Below the pieces are notes generated by a model. That model was not told the DNA's origin and searched no databases. It saw nothing but the letters and a program-made list of their open reading frames with translations. From Pseudopithomyces maydicus (Eukaryota; Ascomycota; Dothideomycetes; Pleosporales; Didymosphaeriaceae), in the NCBI GenBank assembly GCA_026873275.1, contig JANTUC010000011.1, forward strand, positions 620,001-684,000: a stretch of 64,000 nt of DNA, given 5' to 3'. Below, piece by piece: positions 11,007 through 21,251 of the stretch; the stretch's first letter is position 1, and each line of letters begins with the position of its first letter. A program made the position numbers and the translations under genes.

Positions 11007-12726
11007 ATGCCATCCTCCTCCCGCACCACCCCTTCTTCATCATCTTCATCATCCTCCTCCCACCCCAACAACCTACACCTCTCCCCCGACGCCTACGAAC
11101 TCAACCCTATATCTCCCCGCTCAAACCCTGACCAAGATCACGACCCCTCACACGAAGACTCCGACTCCGAAAACGAACGTCTCATCGGTAACCCCCACGA
11201 CCATTCCGACGATGCCTCCTCCACACAAAGCTACGAGCTCTACACCCCGCTCGAATCCTCGCGCGTCCTCCGCAAACTCGACCGCCGCCTCGTCTCCTTC
11301 ATGGCCCTCCTGTACATGCTCTCGTTCCTAGACCGCTCCAACATCGGCAACGCGCGCATCGCCGGGCTGGCAGACGACCTAGCGCTGTCCTCCGCGCAGT
11401 ACGAGTGGCTCCTCTGGGCCTTCTACATCACGTACATCGCCTTCGAATGGATGACGCTGCTGTACCGCGTCGTCCCGCCTCACATCTACATCGCTATTTG
11501 CATAGCTTCTTGGGGCGTCATCGCCAGCGTGCAGGCAACCGCTACATCCTTCTGGTTTCTGCTGGTGCTGCGCGCGCTGCTCGGCGTCAGCGAGGCTGCG
11601 TTCGGGCCTGGCGTCCCGTTCTACCTCAGCGGGTTCTTCCGCCGGGAGGAGCTCGCGTTGAGGACGGGGCTGTTCATCTCGGCGTCGCCGTTGTCGGCGT
11701 CTTTTGCGGGGGCGCTGGCGTGGGGGATTACGTGGGTTGGGGAGAAGGGGCCGTTGAGCCCGTGGCGGTTGTTGTTTTTGGTGGAGGGGTTTCCGTCGGT
11801 GCTGGTTGCGGTTTGGGCGTGGGATTTTGTGCCGGATGGGCCGGGGACGGCGCGGTGGCTGGGTGAGAGGGAGAGGAAGGTTGCGGTGTTGAGGCTGAGG
11901 CAGGAGAGGGAGGAGGAGGAGGAGGAGTGGGAGGAAAAAGGGGGTAACGGGGTGGAAGGGAAGCGAGGGATAGATTTGCGGGAGGTGTGGAAGACGCTGA
12001 AGGATCCGAAGTGCTATCTTACTGCTGTGAGCATGCCCCGGTCCATTCTCTTTTCCAAGTTATATATCCGTCAAACCATACTGATCGATGCAGTTCATGT
12101 TCTTCTCCTGCAACGTCGCATTCGCATCTATGCCCGTCTTCCTCCCTACCATCATCCACGACATGGGTCACACCGCCCTCGCTGCCCAAGCTCTCTCCGC
12201 GCCGCCCTACCTTCTCGCTTTCGTCATCGTTCTGCTTACTGCTTACCTCTCCGACCGATACAAATCCCGCTCCGCATTTATCATTTTTCATTCCCTCGTC
12301 GCCACCGTAGGCTACACGACCATTGCGCTCTGCGGTCATTTTCGCTATGAAGGTACTGCGTTGAGATACATGGCGTTATTCCCCGCGTCTGCAGGTTTCT
12401 TCTCAGCAATTACCATCATCATCACATGGACGATAAACAATCAAAGGAGTGAGACGGGAAAAGGCGCAGGTGTAGCGATTATGAATGTCATCGGGCAGAT
12501 GGGCCCGTTGGTTGGGACCAGTGTGTTCCCGACCGAGGACGGGCCGTATTATACACGTGGGATGAGCGTTTGCGCCGGTTTTATGCTGCTTGTGGGTGTA
12601 CTGGCTGGGATTCTTAGATGGTATCTAGGCAGTCAAAACAGGAAAAATAAAGAGAACGTAAACGGTGGGGAGTACGAAGGCTTGGGAACAGGAAAGAAGA
12701 GGCAGGCCTTTGAGTACATGTTGTAG
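11007..12726 (+). CDS. MFS transporter, anion:cation symporter (Dal5/Tna1-like) family
   Basis: Plasma-membrane major facilitator likely to carry an organic anion or vitamin-like substrate, by family resemblance to fungal allantoate/nicotinate permeases; the exact substrate is not predictable. Exons 11007-12026 and 12094-12726 give 550 residues. ATG 11007 is the first in-frame ATG. The cytosolic N-terminus is Ser-rich (a TCT/TCA microsatellite encodes a poly-Ser tract) and acidic. The transport domain begins at LRKLDRRLVSFMALLYMLSF and has the family's LDRSNIGNARIAGL signature. LLGVSEAAFGPGVPFYLS and the WRLLFLVEGFPS segment also fit. The central loop has an acidic run (EEEEEEWEEK). The second half carries SDRYKSRSAF and ends in a basic cytosolic tail. 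Exon 1 is markedly G-rich between 11640 and 12000. Confidence 0.85.
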
Positions 12727-13100
12727 GATAATATTATGTGCGTGCATTGTAACATCTTATTATGATTAAGTATACTTTTAGCATACTGAAGCCCGTCACA
12801 TTTCACGGCCTCGTGGCAGCCGTCTTCGACAAAACCATCGACAAAAAGCCGCATGCCAAAAGAAAAGGCATGAGTGCCACCACAATCGCAACGTCCGCCA
12901 TGACGCTTGTAGTACACTGAGTAAAAGCAAGTACCTCATCGGTACTCTCGACAAACGCCTTAACTATGCAATCCGCCCACGCTCGAAATACACCATAATC
13001 CTGAACACCGATGACTCTGTGCCTGCTAAAGCAGATGCCGTCAATAAGAGATAAAGCAGAAACAGAAGACGAAGGACGTCTAATCGGGCGAGCTACACAC
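12727..13100. other. Convergent intergenic region
   Basis: 3' flanks of the MFS gene and of BUD3. Nothing else is visible. Confidence 0.5.
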
Positions 13101-16100
13101 TCACTCCCGAATCTGCGCCTTCAAGCCCGCCACCTCTCGTTTCAAGCGCGCGTTCTCTTTTCTGAGCCTGGCTGTCTCCTCTTCGCTGGCTTGAAGCCGC
13201 CGATCTACCTCCTCGTTACCTTTACCTTTACGGACACTTCGCTCCACCTTTTCAAGCTCTTCATTGAAGCGTGAGTACAGTGCTTCATTTTCCGCATTGC
13301 TATCGCGATACAGCTTATCGAGATGCTTGGCACGCTTTTCAGAAACCTCCAAAGACGTGGTCACATCTTGGGCGATGAACGACGTCCGCGTGGAAAGGAC
13401 CTCAAGTGTGGTCTTAAAGGATTTTTCCAGCATCATGATACGAGTCTCGAGAGCTTTAGTAGAAGAGTCCCCAGTGGAGGGTGGCGAAGTAGGCAATTGT
13501 GGAGGAAGGCGTGGTGTGCGTGCCGTGAGTTCGTTTCCAATGGAACTAAGCTCAGACTGCAAATCCCTGGAGGCACTCTCAATGTCCCGTTGCTGGTTCT
13601 GTAGTCTCTCACGTAGTTTCTGCGGGCTTTGCATTTTCAGTTTCTTGGCAGGACTTGTTGAGCTTGATGATTTGGTGGGAGACCGAGGCGTAGTCGGCGT
13701 CTTAATCGTATTGCCTGAAGTAGGACGTTCGATTAGACCAGCAGCAGGTCTCAGCAAAGGGATCCCCGATATAGACTCGCCACGCTTCTTCAAGGTTGGT
13801 CTGTAAGCTTTGACAGTGACCTCGTCTTTGATATCCGGCTTTGAAGTCTGCGAGATAGACATAGATTTTGGGCGAAGAGAACCTCCTGCACGTTCGACAG
13901 ACTTCGCGGGCGTGTTTTCTTTTATAGGTGATCCTAGGCGCGGAAAAGGTGACTCTAAACGTGATGGTGTAGGGATCGCAGATTGTTGTTTCGTTGGGGA
14001 GCGCGAAGGAGTACGTGGCACTTCAGTGGGCGAAACGCTGCCTTGCTTATCCTCGCGTTGCGGTGAAACGGGTCTGCGTGGAGTCTGCCATGACCACGGA
14101 GGAGTCTCGTCAGTATCGTTCAACGTCTTCAAATCACTAAGGGAAGAGCGGCGCTTCTTGCGGGGAGGTCCAGTAGTGGCAGGTACCTCTCGCTCGCCTA
14201 TAGTACCCAATGCACCTGGGAAACCCCGATGACCTGGGCTGACGTTGCTGCTACCGTCATACGAGAACGCACCCAGAACAGTGGGTCGGTCACGAGAAGA
14301 AGGACGTTTCGGGGACAGGTGCATCGCTGCATCTGTGGAGTTAGAACGCCCAAGTGAACCAGGTCCAACAAGTTTGGACGCACTGCTAGGTTGGTTGTCA
14401 ACCCCATAGCTGTTCTTGCTCAATGACCGCCACAGTGAACCCACTTTGGACTCATTCTCGCTCTTGCTGTCTTGACGTGTGAGTGTGCCAAAACCGAACC
14501 GCTTTCTTAAGGATGTATTTGACGTAAGAGATCCGGAGGCCTGGTGTCGATGCCTAGAGTCCATGGACCCAAAGTTCGGCGTATCGCGGCCACTATGCGG
14601 GTCGGGAAACAAGACTGCAATGTCTTGGATGAAGCGATCGATAAGAGATATGAAGTCGTTTGAGCTGCCCTCCTGCACCAAAATCTCTGCAAAAGCTGCT
14701 GTGAGAATGCCACGATCGCCATCGTTTCCCATCCCGTCAAGGAGTTCAGCCAACAACTTGATAACCGCACGGAGTCCTCGTTGGTTTTGTGGAGAGAGTT
14801 CGTTATACGTGGTGCGGAAAAAGTCTTCAAACTCGCCCGGGTACATGCTGTCGGACTTCATTTGCAACGAAAGCAGTGTGGCATGAGAAAGTACGGGTCC
14901 CATCTTTTCTTTCCACGCGATATTGAGGAATTTCTCAAATGCTGCAAACAAAACGTCCACTGAGGATTGAGCAGCTGCATCCATGTTTGTTGGGTTTTCC
15001 AGCAACGAATTATACAACTCATTGACTAGAAGCTCATCGGCAACGGTCCTTGCTCGTACAGAGCGCCCAACAATGTTGCCTTTGCGGGCATGCAATGCCA
15101 AGATCAGCGTGGCTAGCGTTTCTTCAAGTTTTGCTAGGGAGTCGGTCGGGGAGGCATTTGTATTGAAACCGATTGTCTTGTTCGATGAGTTAGGTCGGGA
15201 TGTTTCGCCGTCCCGACTATGCGTGCGAACCGGCGCGAGTTGGAACGGGGCCGTCATCTTTGGAACATCACCAAGTGATATTGGATTCCGCTGAAGCTTT
15301 TTGGGACCACCTTCCCTCATACTATTCCCGAAAAGATTTGACAGCATCTTGACAGGTGAATGAGGACGGCTTCTGCCATCGTGACCCTCTGCCGCATCTT
15401 CGAGCTGCAATTTGAGAGATTTCAATATCTGCTGGTTTCGAAAGAGGTAGGTTTCGGTCAGTGCAGGGTTTTTGATGCTGTTACGCGACTGAAAGAAGTT
15501 TCCCAGACGCTTGGTGAGAACAGGAAGAAATTCCACGCTTGTCAGTTTATCTCGTGCAGCATAGCCATTGATACCGTTGTACTCGATCAGGAAAAATCCG
15601 TTATCCAAAACAGATATCATCACAGTCAATTCGACAGTGCTATGCCGCACTGGCTGCACTGCAGGTGCCGTCTGGGCAGTGTTGACAATGATTTGCACTC
15701 TGGCAGGTTCCCTCCGCATGTCAACGCTATGACCGGTGTTGTCCTCGGTCACAGCTGTGAAGATGCTCAAGTCGCCGGTCAAGCTACGAACTTCCCATTT
15801 GTAGCTTTCGCGCTCCGCCTCGGAGTAACGGCTTTCCACCTTCGCTTTGGTCACATCTTCGATATATTTATGCGCCTTTCCCTCGTAAAGACCTTGAAGG
15901 TAGAACATTCGACTGCTAGAACTCTGAAAATCCCTACTCCGTGGACGACCAGGTTGATTTGCTGCTGGGCTGGGCGCAAGCAATTGCAGGATGTTGCCGT
16001 CCGAATGTTCACTCAGGAAAATATCAGACAGCTTGAGTTGTTGGTGAAAAATAAGTTCAGACGAACCAACGTCTGTCACGGTGAACTTGGGGTCGTCCAG

Positions 16101-17725
16101 ATCGGCGACCAAGCTACGGGCAGTGGTTGAGCATGTATTGGACTTTTGGAGTATGACCAGGGTATCGGCAAAGAGCAGAAAGATGCCAGCTATGGTGGAA
16201 GGACCATGAAGGTCACCATGATACGGAGGTGATAGTTCCACAAAGTCGACGGCTGTGATCAAACGGCATTGTGGGGAGCATGTAGCCGGCCACGAGTAGA
16301 CCATCTTTCGTAAGCGGTCAAGCACCTTAATCTGTTGTACCGTGGGGCCTTCTCGCGAACAAATCTCCGATATTATGTCACGGGCTTTCAGAAAGGCTTT
16401 GACGGCAGGGTGTCGGAGGGGAAGCTGCTTGACGATGTTGTCAATGTACAAGTTGTAGCGCGGAAGACGTTGTACGGGTTCGATTAGCATAGACATCAGT
16501 CGCTGTTCTCCAGTTTCATATACTCGCTTCGAGAAGCTGGAGTTGATGTCTTTGGTAAAGCCCTTCAATAGCTGAGAGAAGTCTGCATGAGCTGCCATAT
16601 AATCAGAGTAGCTGTCACCAAATTGTGGAAACCAATCTACAAGCGCTTGTGCGACGGCCAAAGCACCAGTGACATCGACGGCGTCCTTCTGGCCTTTTAG
16701 CGGGGCGACAAAAATATCATCTGTCGTCTGCTCAATGTCTTGTATCGCGTCGTTCTCGGTATCCTCTAGGACGGCGCGTATCACGTCCAAAAATTGGGCG
16801 TTGACCTCCAATATCTTGTCAAGACTTGGGGGAAACAGAGCCTTCAGGGCATCTTCAGTGGGACTTGAGCTAGAGGAGCTCTTTTGCTTCGCCTTTTGTC
16901 GGAATTCGACTGCCACGGTGTTGACCATTTCCTGCAGCTTGGTGACATAGTTCTCCTCGGTGTCGAGAAGCTCGCACATCTCTCGTCGGAGATTCTCTTT
17001 CTGGGTCCTTGTGAATGTCTGGGAGCGGTTTATGGATGTGGGTTTCGAAGGCGCGCGTCGCAGTTTCGAGGTGGGAAGGAAAGCGGGTTGGCCGAACAAT
17101 TTCACGACAGGAGCATATGAGCCGTAGCGCTGTTGTGAGATGTCGTCTTCAGACTCGTCGAACTGGGCTGAATCCCTCGACTTGTCTGGTTGCTGGACAG
17201 TGCCCTGGGGCAGGACCAGGTCCAAGTCGAGCCAGGACAGGGTCTGCTCTCCCAGCGCATGTCGCACGTCAACGATGATGTCGGCGACATTGTCCACCTT
17301 GACCATGCGCGCGGCTACGATGGCAGCATGTGCTTCGGAGAACAGCTTAGGCGCCGAGGGCAGGCGTGCGATGGAGCCATGGTGTCTCTCCCAGGCATGC
17401 TTGACCTCCGGGGGAGCTCGACGAAGTACTTGTACAAGCTGAAGGCGAGACCGCGGCAGATCTCGTCGCCCTGTTCCTCGCGGGGCAAGCAGGCGACGGC
17501 GGCGTAGAAGGTAGCGGTGGGCGAGATAATTAGACGAGCAAAATTCTGCAAACCTGCGGGGGTGAAGACGTGAGCTTGGATGCGCGAGTGGGTCGCCTGG
17601 GTGGAGGTAGCGGTCGGCCCGTAGAAGACGAGGACGGGCGAGTTGGACAGCAGGTCGTCGGTGGTGTAAAAGAGCGACAGGTCCTGAGCCGAGAGGGCTG
17701 CGGGCTCGGGGGTGATGACGACCAT
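13101..17725 (-). CDS. BUD3: Bud3-like Rho guanine-nucleotide exchange factor (frame break)
   Basis: Septation landmark and RhoGEF; in filamentous fungi Bud3 works with Bud4 and activates Rho4 at division sites. Intronless. The start is ATG 17725 (MVVITPEPAALS). The frame breaks at a G5 run, 17410-17414 on the plus strand, and one extra base joins the two parts into 1541 residues (4626 nt, divisible by three). The N-terminal ~200 residues resemble yeast Bud3 (for example FYTTDDLL and VLVFYGP). The DH domain starts near LRREMCELLDTEENYVTKL and includes LFPPSLDKILEVNAQFLDVI and EPVQRLPRYNLYIDNI. A PH-like region follows, then a long Ser/Pro-rich disordered part and a C-terminal coiled coil (LEKSFKTTLEVL and later EEETARLRKENARL). 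It diverges from DCC1. The Bud3 identity rests on remembered similarity; the RhoGEF call is firm. Confidence 0.85.
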
Positions 17726-17854
17726 GGCGCGGCCTGGAGATGCAAACGAGAGACTGGGTTGGGAGCTGGGTCGCAGGTTCAGGCAGGGCAGGTCAGGACG
17801 GCGGGGGCATGTTAAGGGAACGAGCGGGTTGGAGGATCAGCGGGCCATGGCCAC

Positions 17855-17919
17855 GGGGAGCGGTGGGAGCGGTGGGAGCGGTGCAGGTGGGTGGAGGCGC
17901 AGGCGGAGGTGGAGGTGGT
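17855..17919. repeat. G-rich low-complexity repeat (GGTGGGAGC/GGAGGT)
   Basis: Tandem GGTGGGAGC units grade into GGAGGT-type units in the BUD3 upstream region. The plus strand is G-rich throughout, so on that strand it could form G-quadruplex structure; that is inference. Confidence 0.7.
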
Positions 17920-18265
17920 TGATGTCGAGTCTGGTTGCCGCAGCTGAGCAGGGCGTGGATGTAAACAAGCAAACAGAGGGAAGCGGTTGAGCTGCAAGAG
18001 GTCCTACCCTAAGCAAACAGGGCTGCAGACAGCCGGTCGCGGCACCCACCAACAGCACGTCGAATCGAATCGTGCGACGGGCGACAACAAGCGGCCGGGG
18101 TGTCCCTGGGCGGTGCAGGCGCTGCCATCAGCCGTGGACAGGTGGATTTTGGGGCCTGTCTTGCCATCCTTGCAGCAGACGCGAGAGGGAGACGGGCGAG
18201 ACGCGCGCGCCCAAAGCGCCCCGCGCGCGTCGATCCGCCGGCGCCCCCCGCAACCAGCCCAGCAA

Positions 18266-18570
18266 AACATTGAGCCGCATCGCAGCACCGCGCATCAGAC
18301 GGTGTTTAGCAGCCGCGCGACGACGACGACACTGGCGCCCGCGCAGCCCGCCTAGCTAGCAGGAGCAGTGCAATTTGGCCGTTCCTGATATATCCAGTAG
18401 CCGCGCGACGACGAAGACGACGCTGCCGCCGCCCGCAGCCAGCCCAGCAACAAAAACATTGAGCCGCATCGCATCATACCTACCTATCTAGCAGCCGCGC
18501 GACGACACCGGCGCCCCCGCTGCTAGCCCAGTACCCAGTAGCAGGCAATTGAGCCGCATCGCAGCGCAGC
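18266..18570. repeat. Degenerate tandem repeat upstream of DCC1
   Basis: Two sequence blocks recur. The 16-mer attgagccgcatcgca is identical at 18269-18284, 18458-18473 and 18548-18563. The block agccgcgcgacgac occurs at about 18311, 18399 and 18493. The last two complete units (from 18399 and from 18493) run block to block with 94-bp spacing and share an internal GC-rich part plus agcccagcaa/agcccagtac. The last copy ends a few bases before the DCC1 ATG. Confidence 0.85.
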
Positions 18571-18571
18571 C

Positions 18572-19646
18572 ATGGACCCCGCCGGCGTGCCCTTCGCCGT
18601 CGCCCACGACATGCAGACCTTCCGCCTGCTCGAGCTGCCTCCCGAGATCGTCGACCTGCTCGAAGCCCCGAACCCGCCCCAGTACGTGCCATGTACGCCC
18701 GTCCCGGCGCTGCCCTCCTGCCCGCCTACCCTACGTGCCTAACTCCGTCTCTAGGCTCTCCATCAAGTCGCTGCCCCCGTCTGCCCCCGGTCCTGCATAC
18801 GCCGTGCTCTGCACCCCGAACAAGTCGTTCCAGATCCGCCAAGTGCAGACGTCAAACTCCCTGTTCGTCACCCAGCCGACCCTCGATACCCATGGCAACG
18901 GTACGCCCACGCCCACCACCTGCGCCATCGCCTCGTGTGCAGCAACGCTAGAGCTGCATCCCTCCGACGCTTCTGCCGCCGCCCACCTGTCAGACCTGCT
19001 GCCCGTCTACAATATCGTCGCCGGCGAGGTCGACACCACCCACAACCGCAGGTCCAAGGCCAGCGTCTTCGATGACGTGCCCCTGTCCGACGCGCAGTGT
19101 GAGCAAGCATGGGATGAGCTGCTGGCATTCGAGCTGTCTGGAAGCTCCTACCGCCCATCGGTGAACGCCCTCCACCAGGTGTGGTCTTCCATAAACGCAA
19201 CGGCAACGGCAGAGAGCGTACAACTAGACAGTCAATTCCTGGGCCAAGATCTGGCGAATTTGGTAGCCGAAGAAGGCCACCCTGCAGCACTGGCTCTGGC
19301 CGTCTTCAGGCATCTAGCCAATTCAGAGCAGGACACACGTGGACAGTGGTCATGCTTAGATCGGAGGAAGACGGTATCGCACGTCGGTACTACTCTACTA
19401 CAAGCAAGATGGAGCTCTGCCGAAGCCCCAGTAGCCCAATTCGTCGAAGAATGGCGGGATCTTTTGCCTGAAACATGGCGGAACGACGCAGAGCTGTCCG
19501 CCATCGAAGGCAGTTATGACCTCCCTTCATCCACCACGATACGTGCCAAGAGCAGTGCTGCTTCTACAGCCCAATCTTCAGCGCCAAAGCCCGCAGCTGC
19601 TAAAGGTAAATGGCATGAGAAATTCGCAAAGACGCGGAAGAAATAG
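18572..19646 (+). CDS. DCC1: Sister chromatid cohesion protein Dcc1
   Basis: Subunit of the alternative clamp loader Ctf18-Dcc1-Ctf8, which acts on PCNA at replication forks and supports cohesion. Exons 18572-18681 and 18755-19646 (73-bp intron, donor gtacgt, acceptor ctctag, phase 2) give 333 residues. Family features seen: N-terminal FRLLELPPEIVDLLE, the strand AYAVLCTPNKSFQIRQVQTSN, SNSLFVTQP, the poorly conserved middle with LHPSDASAAAHLSDLLPVY, and a C-terminal winged-helix-like part with FVEEWRDLLPETW. The Lys-rich tail ends KWHEKFAKTRKK. The start ATG gives the conserved N-terminus; the open frame reaching further upstream is repeat sequence. An AATAAA at 19668-19673 may be its polyadenylation signal. 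Confidence 0.88.
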
Positions 19647-19750
19647 CTAGCATCCCGCAACAATCAAAATAAAATGCTGCAATTGTACTATAGGTGCTTC
19701 AAAGCAGCACTAGGGTATCTCGCCAAACAGCTTCTTGAATCCTTAACGAC

Positions 19751-20434
19751 TCACATAGGCATGCGTTTCATTTCGGCCAGCGTCCAGTACTTCCTCATGT
19801 TCTCCGCCCCAAGCTGCTTGACCTCATTGTCCAAATGCGCCCACAACACCTTCCCGAACCCATCCATGATCCGCTTCAATTCCTTCAACTGCAACTCCTT
19901 CTCGCCACTCCTACATTCGGTGATGTATTCTTCCAAAACCTCCAGCCCTTCGTGAATTCCCTTGTGCTGCTCCAACAACTCTTGTTCGTTTTGAAAAATT
20001 GGCATCTTCTTTGCCAGCACCGGAAAGATGGACTGCTCCTCAATCGTGTGATGGAACGTGAGCTGGTGACAGAACTGCTCGGCCGTGGCCAAGAATTGGC
20101 GAATCGACATTCCAGACGGCCTTTTGTTGGTCTCGCACGCTTTGTACATGACATTCCACGTGTGACGGAAGTGGTTGTGGTAATAGTCCATGTGCTCCGC
20201 CATGTGGTTGTACGCTCTGAATTCCGCGGGCGTGAGTTTAGGCAAGGGTTTCTCCTCGGCCTTCTTTTCTTGTACGTCTTCCACCTCCTTTTTGGTATCT
20301 ACCTCTGCCATGCTTGCTGTTGATATACTTCTGTGGAGTTGTTTTGGTCTCAAGGCTGCGCTGAAAGCCGGGGGCGGAGGAATAACTTTTTGCAAGCCTC
20401 TGTATGCTGGACGCACAAAGCGAAAATGGCTCAT
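19751..20434 (-). CDS. Hemerythrin-like HHE-domain protein, probably mitochondrial
   Basis: Single exon, 227 residues. The first ~42 residues are rich in Arg, Ser and hydrophobic residues without acids (MSHFRFVRPAYRGLQKV, later LHRSISTAS), which looks like a mitochondrial presequence; this is inference. A charged Lys/Glu linker follows. Then comes a four-helix HHE domain with likely di-iron ligands in EHMDYYHNHFRH, FHHTIEEQSIFP, LEQHKGIHEGLEVLEE and LWAHLDNEV. Hemerythrin-like proteins bind O2, NO or iron through such a centre; the function of this fungal group is not established. It is convergent with DCC1 (104-bp gap) and divergent from FIG4. Confidence 0.82.
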   Translation of the reverse strand: MSHFRFVRPAYRGLQKVIPPPPAFSAALRPKQLHRSISTASMAEVDTKKEVEDVQEKKAEEKPLPKLTPAEFRAYNHMAEHMDYYHNHFRHTWNVMYKACETNKRPSGMSIRQFLATAEQFCHQLTFHHTIEEQSIFPVLAKKMPIFQNEQELLEQHKGIHEGLEVLEEYITECRSGEKELQLKELKRIMDGFGKVLWAHLDNEVKQLGAENMRKYWTLAEMKRMPM

Positions 20435-21251
20435 AAATACTACAACACGAAAGCTGAAAGGATGGCGGACTTATGAATGATCGATTTGCTATGCCCGGCA
20501 GGGCTTGCAGGGTTGCGAAAACTACGGTAGTTCACTGGCGCCACAGTTCGGCCTGTCGCGCCGTCGTCGCTTTGGAGACCGAAGGGTTTCAAATACGGAA
20601 TGGTGCCCTTCCGAGATCCGTTCAGCTGGACAGACAGCATGTCACGTGGATACCTACAATCAGCGAACTTAGGATTTGAAGTCCGCTTTGCTTACGAATA
20701 CCCGCAAGAATCTTGTTCCGACGCAAAACAGGCAAATTGAATCTCTACCTGTGATTCCATATTATTTCTAAATGGTGATGCGTGCACTTTTTGGGAAAAC
20801 TTTGACTGTGTAGGCTTCGATCGTTTCTAAAACTATGTGGTATCGAATCAGCGTCGTGGGAAACTCCCTTTCAACTTACATAGTGTATATTAGATACACC
20901 AGTCTAGATTCGTACTGTGTACTGTGATGCCTTCCCGTTTGTAGATACTGACGCACGCCAAGCCTTCCAACCCAGATGGGTTAGCTTTGCCTGCCACCAG
21001 TCCATGCTCTTTCTACGCATTCACACCGCTAAGACAATTCGGACCGCCACTTGTGATACTGTTAATCGATCGTCTCCTAACTATAACACCTCTGTGTTTG
21101 AAGCTTGAACATACGGGTGCTTGTGAAGCTCTCTACGTGGCTGATTTGGTGCCCCGCTGCTCACGCAAGCTATCATGTGGCCGACGTGCTCATGACCCTA
21201 GCTCAACATCTCTCACCATACCGGCCCGTTTAGATAGCACTTGCGATCATC
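20435..21251. other. Divergent intergenic region
   Basis: Contains the promoters of the hemerythrin-like gene and FIG4. No coding sequence or RNA gene is evident. Confidence 0.5.

Larger units (their letters stand above)
17726..18571. promoter_or_regulatory. GC-rich divergent promoter, BUD3 and DCC1
   Basis: An 846-bp region between two divergent start codons that should hold both promoters. It is strongly GC-rich, with a GGTGGGAGC-type low-complexity stretch near 17855-17919 and degenerate tandem repeats between 18266 and 18570. The open frames here are by-products of the base composition. Confidence 0.55.

Noticed and set aside
13260..16950. Many plus-strand frames antisense to BUD3
   Set aside because: They mirror the codon structure of the minus-strand RhoGEF gene and lack recognisable domains.
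17987..18380. Plus- and minus-strand frames of 90-120 residues between BUD3 and DCC1
   Set aside because: Product of extreme GC content and tandem repeats; the translations are low-complexity Arg/Ala/Pro.
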